From CBDCRK01 sp965220955 (GTDB taxonomy: Bacteria; Desulfobacterota; Binatia; Bin18; CBDCRK01): a stretch of 64,000 nucleotides of DNA. Shown here one piece after another: positions 24,891 through 33,897 of the stretch; within the stretch, counting starts at the first letter, position 1; every line of letters begins with the position of its first letter. The notes beneath the pieces were generated by a model that worked only from the letters and a program-made list of their open reading frames with translations, searched no databases and had not been told where the DNA came from. The translations under genes were made by a program, and so were the position numbers. The stretch spans positions 310,001 through 374,000 of the forward strand of contig CBDCRK010000015.1 of assembly GCA_965220955.1 (NCBI GenBank), given 5' to 3'.

Positions 24891-26176
24891 ATCCGAGCCG
24901 TGCCAAAGAAGCGACGCAAGATCCGGCTCAGATTGAATGCGTCGGCAGTGCCCGCCAACTCTCGGATGGAGTGCATCGCTAACTGGGGCACGCCCACATC
25001 CAAGGTCCGCACACCAATTTCAGCCGCGGTCAGTGGCCCGATGGTGCTCCCACAGGCCATATCACTGCGCACCACAAATGTCTGCACCGGCACATCTTCC
25101 TCCGCTGCCAGTTTGCGAAAGATGGCGCTGGTTTCGCTGTTGCTTGCATAGTGCTGATTGGCGTTGAGCTTGATAACCACGCCTCGATTCAGGAGTGGCC
25201 CGTGATTGTCATCGTGCCGATCGGAAAAATTCGGGTGAACCCCGTGGGAATTATCGGCAGAGATCAGCATCGAGCGGGATAAGGCACGACCCCGCCCTTC
25301 CGCCTCGGGCACTACCCGTTCCAGCATCTGTGTCAGCATCGGCCCGCGCGCTCCGGAAGCCGATGTACTGCCCACCTCTTCGTGATCGTTGCACACCAGC
25401 AAAGCGCCCTGGTCGGGATCCGCCTCCACCAACGCCTGCAGGCCAATAAAGCAGCTCAGCAAGTTATCGAGCCGCGCCGACGCGATAAATTCATCCGCGA
25501 GCCCGATGAGCCTCGGGCGCTGGGTGCCATAGAAAAAGAGCTCATAGTCCAGCACCTGACCGACATCCGACACCCCGTCCGCCTCAAGCCGTTGATGCAA
25601 CAGCGCTCTGAAATCCGGTTTTTCCCCGGTCTGTCCCAAAATTGGCGGGAGATAGGTCTGGGCATTGATCGAGCGGTTCTGGTTTGCCTCGCGGTCAAGA
25701 TGAATGGCCAGGCTGGGAATAATCGCGACGGCCTGAGAGAAATCGATCAGCACGTGCGCGATATCGCCACGCTGATTCAGATAACTGACACGCCCCGCGA
25801 TCGACAAATCGCGATCAAACCAGGGGTTAAGCAATACTCCACCGTAGACTTCGACCCCCAGTTGAATATACCCCTGCCGATGCAATTCGGGCTGTGGCTT
25901 GACCTTCAGACAGGGGGAATCCGTATGGGCGCCCACCATGCGAAAGCCACTCTCGGGCAGCAAGCGCCGGGTCGGTATGGTCCAGGCGATGATGGATGAG
26001 TCGTTGCGGGTGATGAGATAGCGCCCACCCGGCACCACCTGCCAGGCATCCGCTTCGTGCAAGCGTTCAAACCCCGCGCCCGACAACCGCCATGCCATCT
26101 GAGCGACGGCATGGAACGGGGTCGGGGACGACGCTAAGAAATCGATCAGCTCTTGATTGAATCGATGTTGATCCAT
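24887..26176 (-). CDS. apeB: M18 family aminopeptidase (429 aa)
   Basis: Two-zinc metallopeptidase of the aspartyl-aminopeptidase family. Visible metal and catalytic positions are His/Asp in MVGAHTDSP, Asp in SARLDNLLSC, the catalytic Glu and metal Glu in NDHEEVGS, Asp in ISADNSHG, and the late His region around SDMACGSTIG. It removes N-terminal acidic or other residues from peptides in the cytosol. Length (429) matches bacterial ApeB. Neighbouring amidase genes fit general peptide and amide salvage. Confidence 0.93.
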   Translation of the reverse strand: MDQHRFNQELIDFLASSPTPFHAVAQMAWRLSGAGFERLHEADAWQVVPGGRYLITRNDSSIIAWTIPTRRLLPESGFRMVGAHTDSPCLKVKPQPELHRQGYIQLGVEVYGGVLLNPWFDRDLSIAGRVSYLNQRGDIAHVLIDFSQAVAIIPSLAIHLDREANQNRSINAQTYLPPILGQTGEKPDFRALLHQRLEADGVSDVGQVLDYELFFYGTQRPRLIGLADEFIASARLDNLLSCFIGLQALVEADPDQGALLVCNDHEEVGSTSASGARGPMLTQMLERVVPEAEGRGRALSRSMLISADNSHGVHPNFSDRHDDNHGPLLNRGVVIKLNANQHYASNSETSAIFRKLAAEEDVPVQTFVVRSDMACGSTIGPLTAAEIGVRTLDVGVPQLAMHSIRELAGTADAFNLSRILRRFFGTARI

Positions 26177-26278
26177 CAGCTCCTCCCACGTCTGTTCGGT
26201 TTGCGCCTCCCACGCGAACGCTAATCGTCAACGCCAAACGGGCGAAAACCTCTAGGCGATTCCCCAAGTGTGAACGTT

Positions 26279-26324
26279 CTGAGCTGTATTTAGCCTGAGA
26301 CCTGAGCTGTATTTAGCCTGAGAC
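26279..26324. repeat. Exact 23-bp tandem duplication in intergenic region
   Basis: CTGAGCTGTATTTAGCCTGAGAC at 26279-26301 is repeated without gap at 26302-26324. The surrounding 26177-26528 has no supported gene; it should hold the promoters of apeB (minus) and the epimerase gene (plus). Confidence 0.85.
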
Positions 26325-26528
26325 GGACTCAAGACGCAAATGGCTTGCAAGAGGCTAGCGTTTGTTTTACCAGGCAAACGTAGACGGGATCGCACTCGCC
26401 CCCTTCGGCTTCTTAAGAGGATAAGGATTATTTGCCTGTCCCCTTTTTACTCACTAGGGTTGACAATACCAGTAAACGTCCATTACTCTTTCTTCTCTTA
26501 CAACTTATCCCCACCTTAGAGAGATGGC

Positions 26529-27419
26529 GTGAAAATTGTTTTAACCGGCGGCTCGGGCGATTTGGGAACGGTGCTCACGCCCAAGCTGGAAGCGCGCAGG
26601 GACACGCCTATACGGTTGGATATTGTGCCACCACGTGACCACCGAGGCCTGTATGTGGCGGGCTCTGTGCTCGATCGCGCCCGTCTTGCGGCTTGCCTGA
26701 CAGGGGTGGACTGCGTTGTGCATATTGCCGCTTGGCATGGCGTTCACGATGTGCCCAAGCATCCGCCGCAGCCCCTGCGAAAGGATGTCTATGCCTTTTG
26801 GGATCTCAATGTCACCGGCACATTCAATGTGTTTGAGGCGGCGGTGCAGGCCCGCATCTCGAATGTGGTCTATATCTCGAGCACAAGCGTGCGGAACCGG
26901 GAGAGCGTTTACGGCCATACCAAGGTGTTGGGTGAAGAGATCGCCCGTACCTATGCTGGCCGTCATGGGATGAATGTGGTGAGGCTGCGGCCGCGCGGGT
27001 TTATTCCGCACTGGAATCGTGCCGTCTATAACTCGTTTGTCGATTGGCTGCGGTGGTTTTGGCACGGAGCTGTGCATATTGACGATGTTGCCGAGGCGGT
27101 CGTGCAGAGCATCGATCTGCTGGCCATGGCACGATTAGAGGCGCCGTTGGTGTTAAGCGTTGACGGCGCCTATGAGTATACGGATGAGGATCTCGACAAC
27201 TGGGATGCGCAGGGGCCGGGCTCGACCTTTCGGCGCTACTATAGAGCTTACGAGGACCTGGCGCGGCGGCATGGACTGGTGCCAGAAGAAAAGCCCTTCA
27301 AGTACGATCTGTCGGAAACGCGTCGGTGGTTGGGCTATAGGCCACGATATAGCCTGATGGACGCGCTACGTGAATTGGAGCGCTACGGCCCAGCCGGACC
27401 CCCGTATCCATATGGGTAA
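26529..27419 (+). CDS. NAD-dependent epimerase/dehydratase, extended SDR (296 aa)
   Basis: GTG 26529 opens MKIVLTGGSGDLG, the Rossmann dinucleotide loop (TGGxGxxG). Further SDR marks are VDCVVHIAAWHG, the STS segment (ISSTSVRN), and the catalytic YGHTK with Tyr and Lys. Most sugar-binding residues cannot be judged. Relatives are NAD-dependent epimerases acting on nucleotide sugars or uronates. The product is soluble. It stands alone with 350 bp upstream. No sugar genes are nearby, so the substrate is open. Confidence 0.85.
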   Translation: MKIVLTGGSGDLGTVLTPKLEARRDTPIRLDIVPPRDHRGLYVAGSVLDRARLAACLTGVDCVVHIAAWHGVHDVPKHPPQPLRKDVYAFWDLNVTGTFNVFEAAVQARISNVVYISSTSVRNRESVYGHTKVLGEEIARTYAGRHGMNVVRLRPRGFIPHWNRAVYNSFVDWLRWFWHGAVHIDDVAEAVVQSIDLLAMARLEAPLVLSVDGAYEYTDEDLDNWDAQGPGSTFRRYYRAYEDLARRHGLVPEEKPFKYDLSETRRWLGYRPRYSLMDALRELERYGPAGPPYPYG

Positions 27420-27475
27420 TCGCGGTTAGAATAAAGGCGACCAGAGGCATCAGAGTCTAGGCACAGCTTAGAGTG

Positions 27476-28441
27476 TTATGAACTTCTTACCGCGGCCTCA
27501 ATCCGGGCCATGAGCTCGGGATCGAGAGGGCCTGCCGCCGCCGCCTCAAGGCACTCATTGAGCTCCGACCGGTTCTTCACTCCCAGGATAACGGTGGATA
27601 CCCCTGCCATCGACAGTACATACCGGTGGGCCAGGGACGCTGGCGACTGCCCAATCTCCCTCACCAGGGCTCGGAAGGGCTCGGCCCGCCGGTAGTCGAC
27701 CATGTCCGGGTGGTCTTCCGCTACTGCCCGGTCAAAGGCGTCCGTCAAAGCTCCTGCCTGGACTGCCCGGATACCCATGACCCCTATGCCTCGGCGTTGG
27801 GCAGCGGCGATGGTGTCCCGTGGCCGAGCGGGCTCGTCGTAGAGCCTCATAGCACCCGGGGAATCCAGCAGGTTGGCCACGGCCTGAATGGCTGCGGGCG
27901 GCTGGTCATCGTTGAGGGTCTCGATAATGGTATCAGGCACACCTATGCCAGTAATGCCCCACGCCCCGACGCGCCCACTGGCAACCAGACGCTCGAAGGC
28001 GGGGCGCACCGCCTCGATAAACAGGCTGCGCGGCGTTCCTGGGTAGCGGTCGGCTTTATTGTCAGGGACTATCTGATTATGCAGGAAGAACAGCTCAACC
28101 CTGTCTAGTCTCATCCGGTCCAGGCTCTCGCTGAGGCTCCTCTCTAGCAGGGGCAGGACCTCGGCAGCTGGCAGATTGTCCACTCTACACTTGGTGGAAA
28201 CCCGCACTCCCTCCGGCAGCCGCCCACCAAAGGCCTCTCCTATCACCCGCTCTGCTTCTCCGTTGCCGTAGCTGGGTGCCACGTCCAGAAAGGTGATGCC
28301 GGCTTCTACAGCCTCCCGCGTGGTCGCGACCGCTTCCTCGCGACTTGTCGAGCCCCAGACCTGCCCTGTACCGCCACCTCCGAGGGTGAGGCAGCTAATC
28401 TCCCCAAGTCTCCCGAATGTTCTCTTCTCCATCGATGTCAT
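27476..28441 (-). CDS. Aldo/keto reductase (321 aa)
   Basis: The start is ATG 28441, seven bases after GGAG; 42 upstream codons lack support. AKR fold with FGRLGEISCLTLGGG, the Asp-Tyr pair in FLDVAPSYGNGEAERVIG, catalytic Lys in VSTKCRVD and His in FFLHNQ. NADPH-dependent reduction of a carbonyl. The closing segment STVILGVKNRSELNECLEA is the cofactor-binding helix of the family. No clear pathway from neighbours. Confidence 0.88.
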   Translation of the reverse strand: MTSMEKRTFGRLGEISCLTLGGGGTGQVWGSTSREEAVATTREAVEAGITFLDVAPSYGNGEAERVIGEAFGGRLPEGVRVSTKCRVDNLPAAEVLPLLERSLSESLDRMRLDRVELFFLHNQIVPDNKADRYPGTPRSLFIEAVRPAFERLVASGRVGAWGITGIGVPDTIIETLNDDQPPAAIQAVANLLDSPGAMRLYDEPARPRDTIAAAQRRGIGVMGIRAVQAGALTDAFDRAVAEDHPDMVDYRRAEPFRALVREIGQSPASLAHRYVLSMAGVSTVILGVKNRSELNECLEAAAAGPLDPELMARIEAAVRSS

Positions 28442-28728
28442 GGTAGTCTCCAATATCCCGAATGCGCTAAACCCTGTGTCATTACGTTTGTCAATGCCTT
28501 CATTGCTGTAGTGCTTGCGATTGTAGGAAGACCGCAAGCTTACACCCCCATAAAAGCACGTTCCCACAGAAATTACCAGTGCAACCCCTTGTAGGTTGGC
28601 TCTCTCTGGCTCCTTGTTACACGGCCAACGTCTGAACGCCCAGGATTCGCTTGATGCTATGCGGTACGGCCTTGCACCCCATTCTTCCGGGGATGTGCTG
28701 CCTCAGCACCTTCAATCACCCATGACTC

Positions 28729-29094
28729 TTATCGGTGCCCAGGATTCCCGTCTGCGAGGAACCAAGGCTTCATAATAGCTTCGTCGGGCCACAGGAACTC
28801 GAAACCGGCGTCTAGTGCATACTTCTTGTCCAGATCTTCTCTATCGCCAATATGGTAGTAAATATCCGCCTCGAACTTTGCCTTTACGTCAGGCAGCATC
28901 ATTTTCCCTACGGCAAAGTCTACCGGGATGTTGTGCTGGCCCCAGATAGCCCGCTGGGCGCTAATTGGACGGTCAGAACAACTGCCAATCAAAAACCCCT
29001 TCTCTTGGGCTCTTCTCACCATTTCCATGGTCAGGATTCCAGGGGGATCACCGACCTCCAAGGTACCGTCTATGTCAAAACTTATCAGTATCAC
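28729..29094 (-). CDS. Small HAD-superfamily protein (121 aa)
   Basis: GTG 29094 follows GGAGG with nine bases of spacing; the upstream extension overlaps the previous gene and does not look like protein. HAD motif I is ISFDIDGTLEVG with both Asp residues; motif II is GSCSDRP; the motif IV region YYHIGDREDLDKKYA carries acidic residues. No cap domain fits in 121 residues. It is likely a phosphatase of unknown substrate. It follows the thiolase-like gene by 22 bp on the same strand. Confidence 0.75.
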   Translation of the reverse strand: MILISFDIDGTLEVGDPPGILTMEMVRRAQEKGFLIGSCSDRPISAQRAIWGQHNIPVDFAVGKMMLPDVKAKFEADIYYHIGDREDLDKKYALDAGFEFLWPDEAIMKPWFLADGNPGHR

Positions 29095-29116
29095 CCAGCA
29101 GGTTCCTCCACAGGAT

Positions 29117-30439
29117 TTAGTCAGGAGTGGCGCTCCACACGGTAAAGTTGCCCCCCAAGGGCATGGGACCACCGGAGACAGCAATCTCAGGCTTCACCCC
29201 CGTGATCTGTCGAGCCCCCGCCCGTCCCTGCAACTGTTGGATGCAGTCAGTGTGCATCCAGAAACGGCTGCGGCCACTCCCAACGTTGCCGCCGCTAGGT
29301 AAAACGGGGTTCGGTCCCTCAATACTGATATCCGTCTGGTAAAAGTCTAGAGCCTCTCCAAATTTAATACCGCGGTAGCCGAGGCCCTCCAGGTGGAACT
29401 GATGGAACTGGGCGAAGCCATCATACATGTTTTCGAAGGACAGATCGGCGGCAGTGATCCCAGCGCCCTCATAGAGCTTCCTCCCCGTCCTGGCGGTGTC
29501 CTCCTCGACCTCATCCAGCGTTGGAGTGAGACTTCTGGGTGTGGTCCTGCTCGACGCATGGTTGAGGATGTAGACGGGCTTCTGCCTCATGTCCTTGGCC
29601 CGTTCAGCGGTCGTGAACAGGTAGGCCGCGGCTACCATGATCGGTATGTCGTTATCGAATAGGTTCGCCGGCTTGGCGATCCACCGCGCGGCCTGGTAGT
29701 CCTCTGCCGTCAACTGCTCAGGCCGGTGCTGAGCCCAGTACCCCTCCGGGAATAACAGGCCGTTCCTTCTTGAGTTCGAGATGAAGGAGGCCATCATGTC
29801 GTGGGTTTTGCCATACTTGCGACAGTACTCGGCGAACTGCAGGGCCGTTCCGTAGCACGCCGGGGTACCCCAGAGACTCCTAATCGCGCTAGTCCCAGAA
29901 ATGGCGTCCCCAGCGTTAGACCCGCCCTGGTAGTAGCGGCCTTCCAGGTTATGCCAACCCTTGAGCACGAGGCAGGTGTGGGTGAGGCCGTCACCTACGG
30001 CCTGGGCGGCAACAACGATGGCGTTGGACATACATCCCGGACCGTACATACTGAACTTGACATTCGTCAACTCCGGCATGTTCTTCAAGATCCACTCAGC
30101 GCTCAGCTTAGCGATACCGTCCAAGGGATCACTTGTGGGATTGAAGGCGTTGACAACGTCCATGGGGACGGGTCTGCCCTGTGGCCAGTACGCTCCCGTC
30201 GTGGTCTCAGGGACGACAACCAAACCGTCGATCTGGTCTGGCGAGACACCCGTGTCCTCTATCGCTCTCCTGAGCGCCCGGAGGCTCCAGGCACCCACAC
30301 CGGTCTCGGGTTTTCCGTCCCAGCGCCGGGCAGTTGGAGAGTGCCCGACACCGACGGCCGCTACCTTCCCTCTGTGTTCCCATAACCCTAATCCCTCTGT
30401 GGTTCGATACATGGAAGCTGGAGGATTCTGGGTGCTCAT
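29117..30439 (-). CDS. Thiolase-like lipid-transfer protein (440 aa)
   Basis: Non-classical thiolase of the sterol-carrier/lipid-transfer group: KVAAVGVGHSPTAR at the start, IDGLVVVPET, the Cys in YGPGCMSNAIVVAA at the nucleophile position, and an end rich in Gly (VSGGPMPLGGNF). The start overlaps the DUF35 stop by four bases (ATGA), so the two are translationally coupled. Known pairs of this kind, Ltp2 with a DUF35 partner, act as acyl-CoA retro-aldolases in steroid side-chain breakdown; others make acyl transfers. A similar two-protein enzyme is likely here. Confidence 0.87.
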   Translation of the reverse strand: MSTQNPPASMYRTTEGLGLWEHRGKVAAVGVGHSPTARRWDGKPETGVGAWSLRALRRAIEDTGVSPDQIDGLVVVPETTTGAYWPQGRPVPMDVVNAFNPTSDPLDGIAKLSAEWILKNMPELTNVKFSMYGPGCMSNAIVVAAQAVGDGLTHTCLVLKGWHNLEGRYYQGGSNAGDAISGTSAIRSLWGTPACYGTALQFAEYCRKYGKTHDMMASFISNSRRNGLLFPEGYWAQHRPEQLTAEDYQAARWIAKPANLFDNDIPIMVAAAYLFTTAERAKDMRQKPVYILNHASSRTTPRSLTPTLDEVEEDTARTGRKLYEGAGITAADLSFENMYDGFAQFHQFHLEGLGYRGIKFGEALDFYQTDISIEGPNPVLPSGGNVGSGRSRFWMHTDCIQQLQGRAGARQITGVKPEIAVSGGPMPLGGNFTVWSATPD

Positions 30440-30858
30440 TGTTCACTCCTTTCTACTACCCGCCACTCGGGGACCTTTTGGCCGTTTGCGGTCGTCTCGA
30501 ACATCACCTCTACACTGGCTCCCACTGGGACCTCGTCCGCCGGAGTTCCGGGGAGGTGGGAGTACATCTGGATACCCGGGTCCTCGTCCAACATAATCAC
30601 CGCAACGTTGAACGGTTGATCCTCCTGAAGCAGTCTGACAGGACAGTCGTACACCACCCCGTAGTTGTATATCTTGCCCCGCCCACTCATCTCCTTCCAT
30701 TCCAGGTTGTCCCCTGAGCTACATTGATCACACGTCGGCGCCGGTGGGTGCTGGAGCCTGTTACAGGCTTTACAGTTCTGGATAACCAGCCGCCCCTCGT
30801 TGGCGGCGTCCCAGAAGGGCTTACTCAACTCATCGGGTACCACACCCTGCTTTGCCAT
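30436..30858 (-). CDS. DUF35 zinc-ribbon/OB-fold protein (140 aa)
   Basis: ATG 30858 is preceded by GGAGGGGAGAT. The protein has the rubredoxin-like zinc ribbon CKACNRLQHPPAPTCDQC (about 29-46) followed by an OB-fold (SGRGKIYNYGVVY ... PVGASVEVMFE). This is the obligate partner of lipid-transfer-type thiolases and binds acyl-CoA. Stop and next start overlap (ATGA), giving equal amounts of both chains. Function is inferred from well-studied pairs. Confidence 0.88.
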   Translation of the reverse strand: MAKQGVVPDELSKPFWDAANEGRLVIQNCKACNRLQHPPAPTCDQCSSGDNLEWKEMSGRGKIYNYGVVYDCPVRLLQEDQPFNVAVIMLDEDPGIQMYSHLPGTPADEVPVGASVEVMFETTANGQKVPEWRVVERSEQ

Positions 30859-31101
30859 ATCTCCCCTCCATTTTTGGTAGTTTCCAGAGCGGAATTGAAC
30901 GTGAGGAGCTTTACTGGGTAAACAATATCCCCATTTCTGGAATGTGTCAAAAGGTCTGGAACGAGGGCTCGTCAAAATCCAGGCGCTGGACGGAGTCTGT
31001 CTCCTGAGATTCATAGAGGTAAATTGGTTCAATACCGGGCCAGACCAAAGGGCTCATTGAGCGATGACTCTCATGGCCGGGTCCTTATCAAGATCAACGG
31101 C

Positions 31102-31764
31102 TCAATCGGCGGCGAAGCAGTAGAAGAGGCCGTTACCGCCCGTGCCCTGTAAATCGTCCTGGCTGCAGCCTCTGGAGCCGTGCGCAGAGTTCCATGACGT
31201 TGGATGTTCTCCGCCACCCTGGCGATCGTGGTGGCCTACCCGGGCACTGCCTGTACCGCTACTCGTCCAATTCTCGCAGGTCATGTCAGCCTCCGCTGAA
31301 AAAGCTGTGCCGTCGAGCTGTGAGCCCGTCAGGATATCGTGCATGTTGGGAGTGTCCCCTCGGCCGTTGACCTCCTCGCCTTTCTCGTTGAGCGAGGTCT
31401 GTTTGCCAAGATTGTTATTGTCTCCGTGAAGCTCGTCGACATTTCGAGCTACGAGGATGCCTCGGGCATTATACCAAGGCCCCTGGCCAATGCGGTCCCG
31501 AGCATTAACAGCAGCGTTAGAGCCGGAAGCGCTGGTGCTGAAATAGGCACGCCAGGTACGATCGCCGGCTCCCGCAGCTTCGGCTAGCGCCTGGCAGTGC
31601 CGGTCTGCTCCGTCCAGGCCACCCAGATCGGCTCCATTACCAGGGCCGATGCTCGTGATGAAGAAGCTCATGCTGGTGTCATCAGAGGCGTCCTGCGCCA
31701 TTGCTACCTGCGTACCCAGCACCGACAACAAGACTGACGCCACTGCAGAGAGGATCTTATTCAT
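31102..31764 (-). CDS. Exported C-type-lectin-fold-like protein (220 aa)
   Basis: ATG 31764 lies after AGAGGTGG; GTG 31773 is possible but includes the site. A signal peptide ends at QVAMAQ. The mature part has GADLGGLDGADRHCQALAEAAG, WRAYFST, DRIGQGPWYNARG and the C-terminal CENWTSSGTGSARVGHHDR with SWNSAHGSRGCS and LFYCFA. This is a recurrent exported family often labelled lectin because of its endostatin/C-type-lectin fold. Four or more Cys probably form disulphides. Ligand unknown. Confidence 0.75.
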   Translation of the reverse strand: MNKILSAVASVLLSVLGTQVAMAQDASDDTSMSFFITSIGPGNGADLGGLDGADRHCQALAEAAGAGDRTWRAYFSTSASGSNAAVNARDRIGQGPWYNARGILVARNVDELHGDNNNLGKQTSLNEKGEEVNGRGDTPNMHDILTGSQLDGTAFSAEADMTCENWTSSGTGSARVGHHDRQGGGEHPTSWNSAHGSRGCSQDDLQGTGGNGLFYCFAAD

Positions 31765-32064
31765 GTCGTCCACCTCTTTTGATTTACTGACCGACCAATC
31801 TTCTGTGCCGCATTACGGCCAAGCTTAGCCGCAATGGGCTGACGGCCTTTCGTTCATCTGCAGCAACATAGACACCACCACCGAACAAGGCAAGACCGTC
31901 ACGCCCGTTGTTGGCTGAAGCGCCTGGTTATACTTTCTTTGCCTCACACTCGGCTATTCACGCCAGAATAGTCGATTCTATCTCTTCAATATCAAACTTC
32001 ACGAGTACCGGTGGGGCGGGCGTCTCGCACGCCCTCGGCTACATTCTTACAGGCGCATTTTCAG
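31765..32064. other. Intergenic region
   Basis: About 300 bp between the lectin-like gene and the alpha/beta-hydrolase remnant. Apart from the promoter expected for the former, nothing is seen. Confidence 0.35.
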
Positions 32065-32270
32065 CTACCACTTCATGGTGTCGGTAACTAGATCAGGAGC
32101 TTCGTGGTAGGCCCAGTGACCGACGTTGGGGATAGTGACCAGGGTGTAGTCCTGGTCGACTGTGTCTATAAAAGGACAATTGCGTACTATAGTAGTCCAG
32201 TCCGTCTCCTCAAGCCTGTATTCATAATGCAAGCCATAAAAGATCGATCGAGATACCATCCATAGATGCG
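32065..32270 (-). pseudogene. C-terminal remnant of an alpha/beta-hydrolase
   Basis: The last 45-65 residues of a 126-codon frame look like the end of an alpha/beta-hydrolase: DYTLVTIPNVGHWAYHEAP with the triad His in GHW, followed by DLVTDTMKW. The preceding part of the frame is Pro-rich and unlike the fold, and neither nucleophile elbow nor acid is present. Most likely the tail of a deleted gene. Confidence 0.55.
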
Positions 32271-32571
32271 GTGGAAGCCGGTGCCGGCGCTCTTGAGGTG
32301 GCATCGGCAATGGTAGGGGTGGCTGCGGGGCAACCCACTTAGGGCGGGGATACCCTAATGGCGGAGCACGAGCTTCCCATAGCAGGAGGATGTAAAACAG
32401 CGATCCGTGCCTAAGAAAGTTAGGCAGCCCCCCTCCGAGCAGCACCGATTACCCCTCCTTGCACAAGATGGTACTGCTGAATCTTCTGCTCTTCTAAGGT
32501 TCTTTTATCTATCTCCCTCAGCTCAGCTATGCCACTGATTCAAGAACGTCCTTTATTCCCTCCAAAGCCGA

Positions 32572-33516
32572 TTATGTCGAAACCGAACGTACCCAATAAC
32601 CAAAACGTGGAAAGTGTACGGTAACGAGTCCCGTGCGCTCATTCCTGTGCTGAAACGCCATACGCATAGCATCAATAGATACCAATGTCCCAATACTGGG
32701 GTTAGCCTTGCCGTAATCGGTCGGTGTAATTTTGACCGTCTCACCGGGGACAGGATCGCCATCGAGCGTTTCACTTGGAAGTAGTGGTAGCGGGTCCGCA
32801 GCAGCCGCAACGTCTATGGCCTCAAGGGCTGTCATGGGCTGAGGATTTCCGTGCCCACGTGCAGCCATACGATCCATCCATTGCCTTATCCGGTCAGGAA
32901 TGAGCTCTATACGTTTGCTCGACAGTTGATCCATCACCCACAAGGGGTGGTAGATCACACAGTCGGCCAGAGACATGGTGTCGCCACACACATAGGGTCG
33001 CCCATCACTCAGCATGTCATTAATCCAACCAAGCTGAGGGCGGAGCTGGGCCAGGTTCTTATGCGCCGCAGCCCGCCGATGAGCCAGACCCGGTTCCGGT
33101 TTTCCCAGTAACGCCGCGCGGTCGGCTAAGAAGTCTGGGGTGAACCGATCAGCGTCAGCATACGCACAAGAAGTATAATTGATAGTATTCCGGGTCAGGA
33201 TAGAGTCCGTCCAGCGTTCTAAGCACGCAATAAAAGCGCGTTGCGCCGTAGCATCCGGTCCAGGATATATCGAAGGTTCAGGCAACCGATGCTCCAGTTC
33301 TTCAATAATCCGCGCCGTATCACAATACACGTCAGCCCCAATCTGGAGTGCTGGGGCACGTCGGTAGCCCCCGGTGAGAGGAATGTAATCGGGCTTGGGC
33401 AGAACTGGAGGAATTGCAACTGAGCGCCATGAAAGTCCTTTGAGGCCCAGAACAAGACGAACCTTCTCAGAGTAATTTGAGAAGTCGTAATGATGCAAAA
33501 TGAGATCTGCTGCCAT
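32572..33516 (-). CDS. Glutathione S-transferase family protein (314 aa)
   Basis: ATG 33516 follows GAGGAGGG. The N-terminal thioredoxin-like domain opens LILHHYDFSNYSEKVRLVLG with the Ser/Tyr region of GSTs and has RRAPALQIGADVYCDTARIIEELE, the glutathione-contacting PAL and cis-Pro part. A helical domain follows (MLSDGRPYVCGDTMSLADC). The 314 residues are longer than the usual 200-230, with about 70 extra C-terminal residues as in some proteobacterial members. May conjugate glutathione; the FrmA-type dehydrogenase gene 1.1 kb away supports glutathione use. Confidence 0.83.
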   Translation of the reverse strand: MAADLILHHYDFSNYSEKVRLVLGLKGLSWRSVAIPPVLPKPDYIPLTGGYRRAPALQIGADVYCDTARIIEELEHRLPEPSIYPGPDATAQRAFIACLERWTDSILTRNTINYTSCAYADADRFTPDFLADRAALLGKPEPGLAHRRAAAHKNLAQLRPQLGWINDMLSDGRPYVCGDTMSLADCVIYHPLWVMDQLSSKRIELIPDRIRQWMDRMAARGHGNPQPMTALEAIDVAAAADPLPLLPSETLDGDPVPGETVKITPTDYGKANPSIGTLVSIDAMRMAFQHRNERTGLVTVHFPRFGYWVRSVST

Positions 33517-33823
33517 AGTCCCTCCTCACAAAACTTTTCACTTGCTCCTTAGCCGCTCCTCAAAAGCACGTCTGGCAATCTTCAACAGGAGAGGATCGAG
33601 GCGATCTTGACGTTTACCCTCTCCTGATCCGGCCGGTGGAATCCTTGCGTACCGATCTCGCTACCGCTGGGACCGTTAAGGAGAGAGGCGCGGCGGCTGC
33701 CTCTAGTATGGTTGCTCAGTCTCCTTCATTGAGTCCACATTGCTCAAACAGACATAGTTTCATTCTGGCAGCAAAGATAGTAAACAATGTTTTGCGATTG
33801 ATGTAAGTACCTGAAAATAGGGA
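33517..33823. other. Intergenic region between GST gene and tRNA-Arg
   Basis: No complete gene. A minus-strand tail reading LLKIARRAFEERLRSK stop (TGA at 33538-33540) looks protein-like and may be the end of a lost gene. The segment next to the tRNA holds a motif shared with the tRNA-Leu flank. Confidence 0.35.
33781..33814. repeat. Conserved tRNA 3'-flank motif, copy 1
   Basis: TAAACAATGTT-T-TGC, eight variable bases, TAAGTAC-C-TGA. The same 34-bp arrangement, ungapped with 25 identical positions, lies at 60620-60653 beside tRNA-Leu. Both are on the 3' side of a tRNA whose 5' side carries a recombinase remnant. Confidence 0.6.
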
Positions 33824-33897
33824 CGCGCCCTGGGTGACTCGAACACCCGACCTACAGATTCGTAGTCTGTCGCTCTATCCAGCTGAGCTAAGGGCGC
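33824..33897 (-). tRNA. tRNA-Arg (anticodon ACG)
   Basis: A 74-nt cloverleaf on the minus strand. The acceptor GCGCCCT pairs with AGGGCGC. D-arm GCTC/GAGC, anticodon stem ACAGA/TCTGT with loop CTACGAA (anticodon ACG), T-arm GGGTG-TTCGAGT-CACCC, discriminator G. CCA is not encoded. The first ten bases also encode the end of the recombinase fragment. Confidence 0.95.

Noticed and set aside
26455..26490. TTGACA at 26459 as a sigma-70 promoter for the epimerase gene
   Set aside because: At the proper 16-18 bp spacing no acceptable -10 box is present.
33824..33897. A matching att repeat for the tRNA-Arg locus within the window
   Set aside because: I looked for second copies of the tRNA-Arg 3' and 5' ends and found none I could support; the other boundary may be outside the window or lost.
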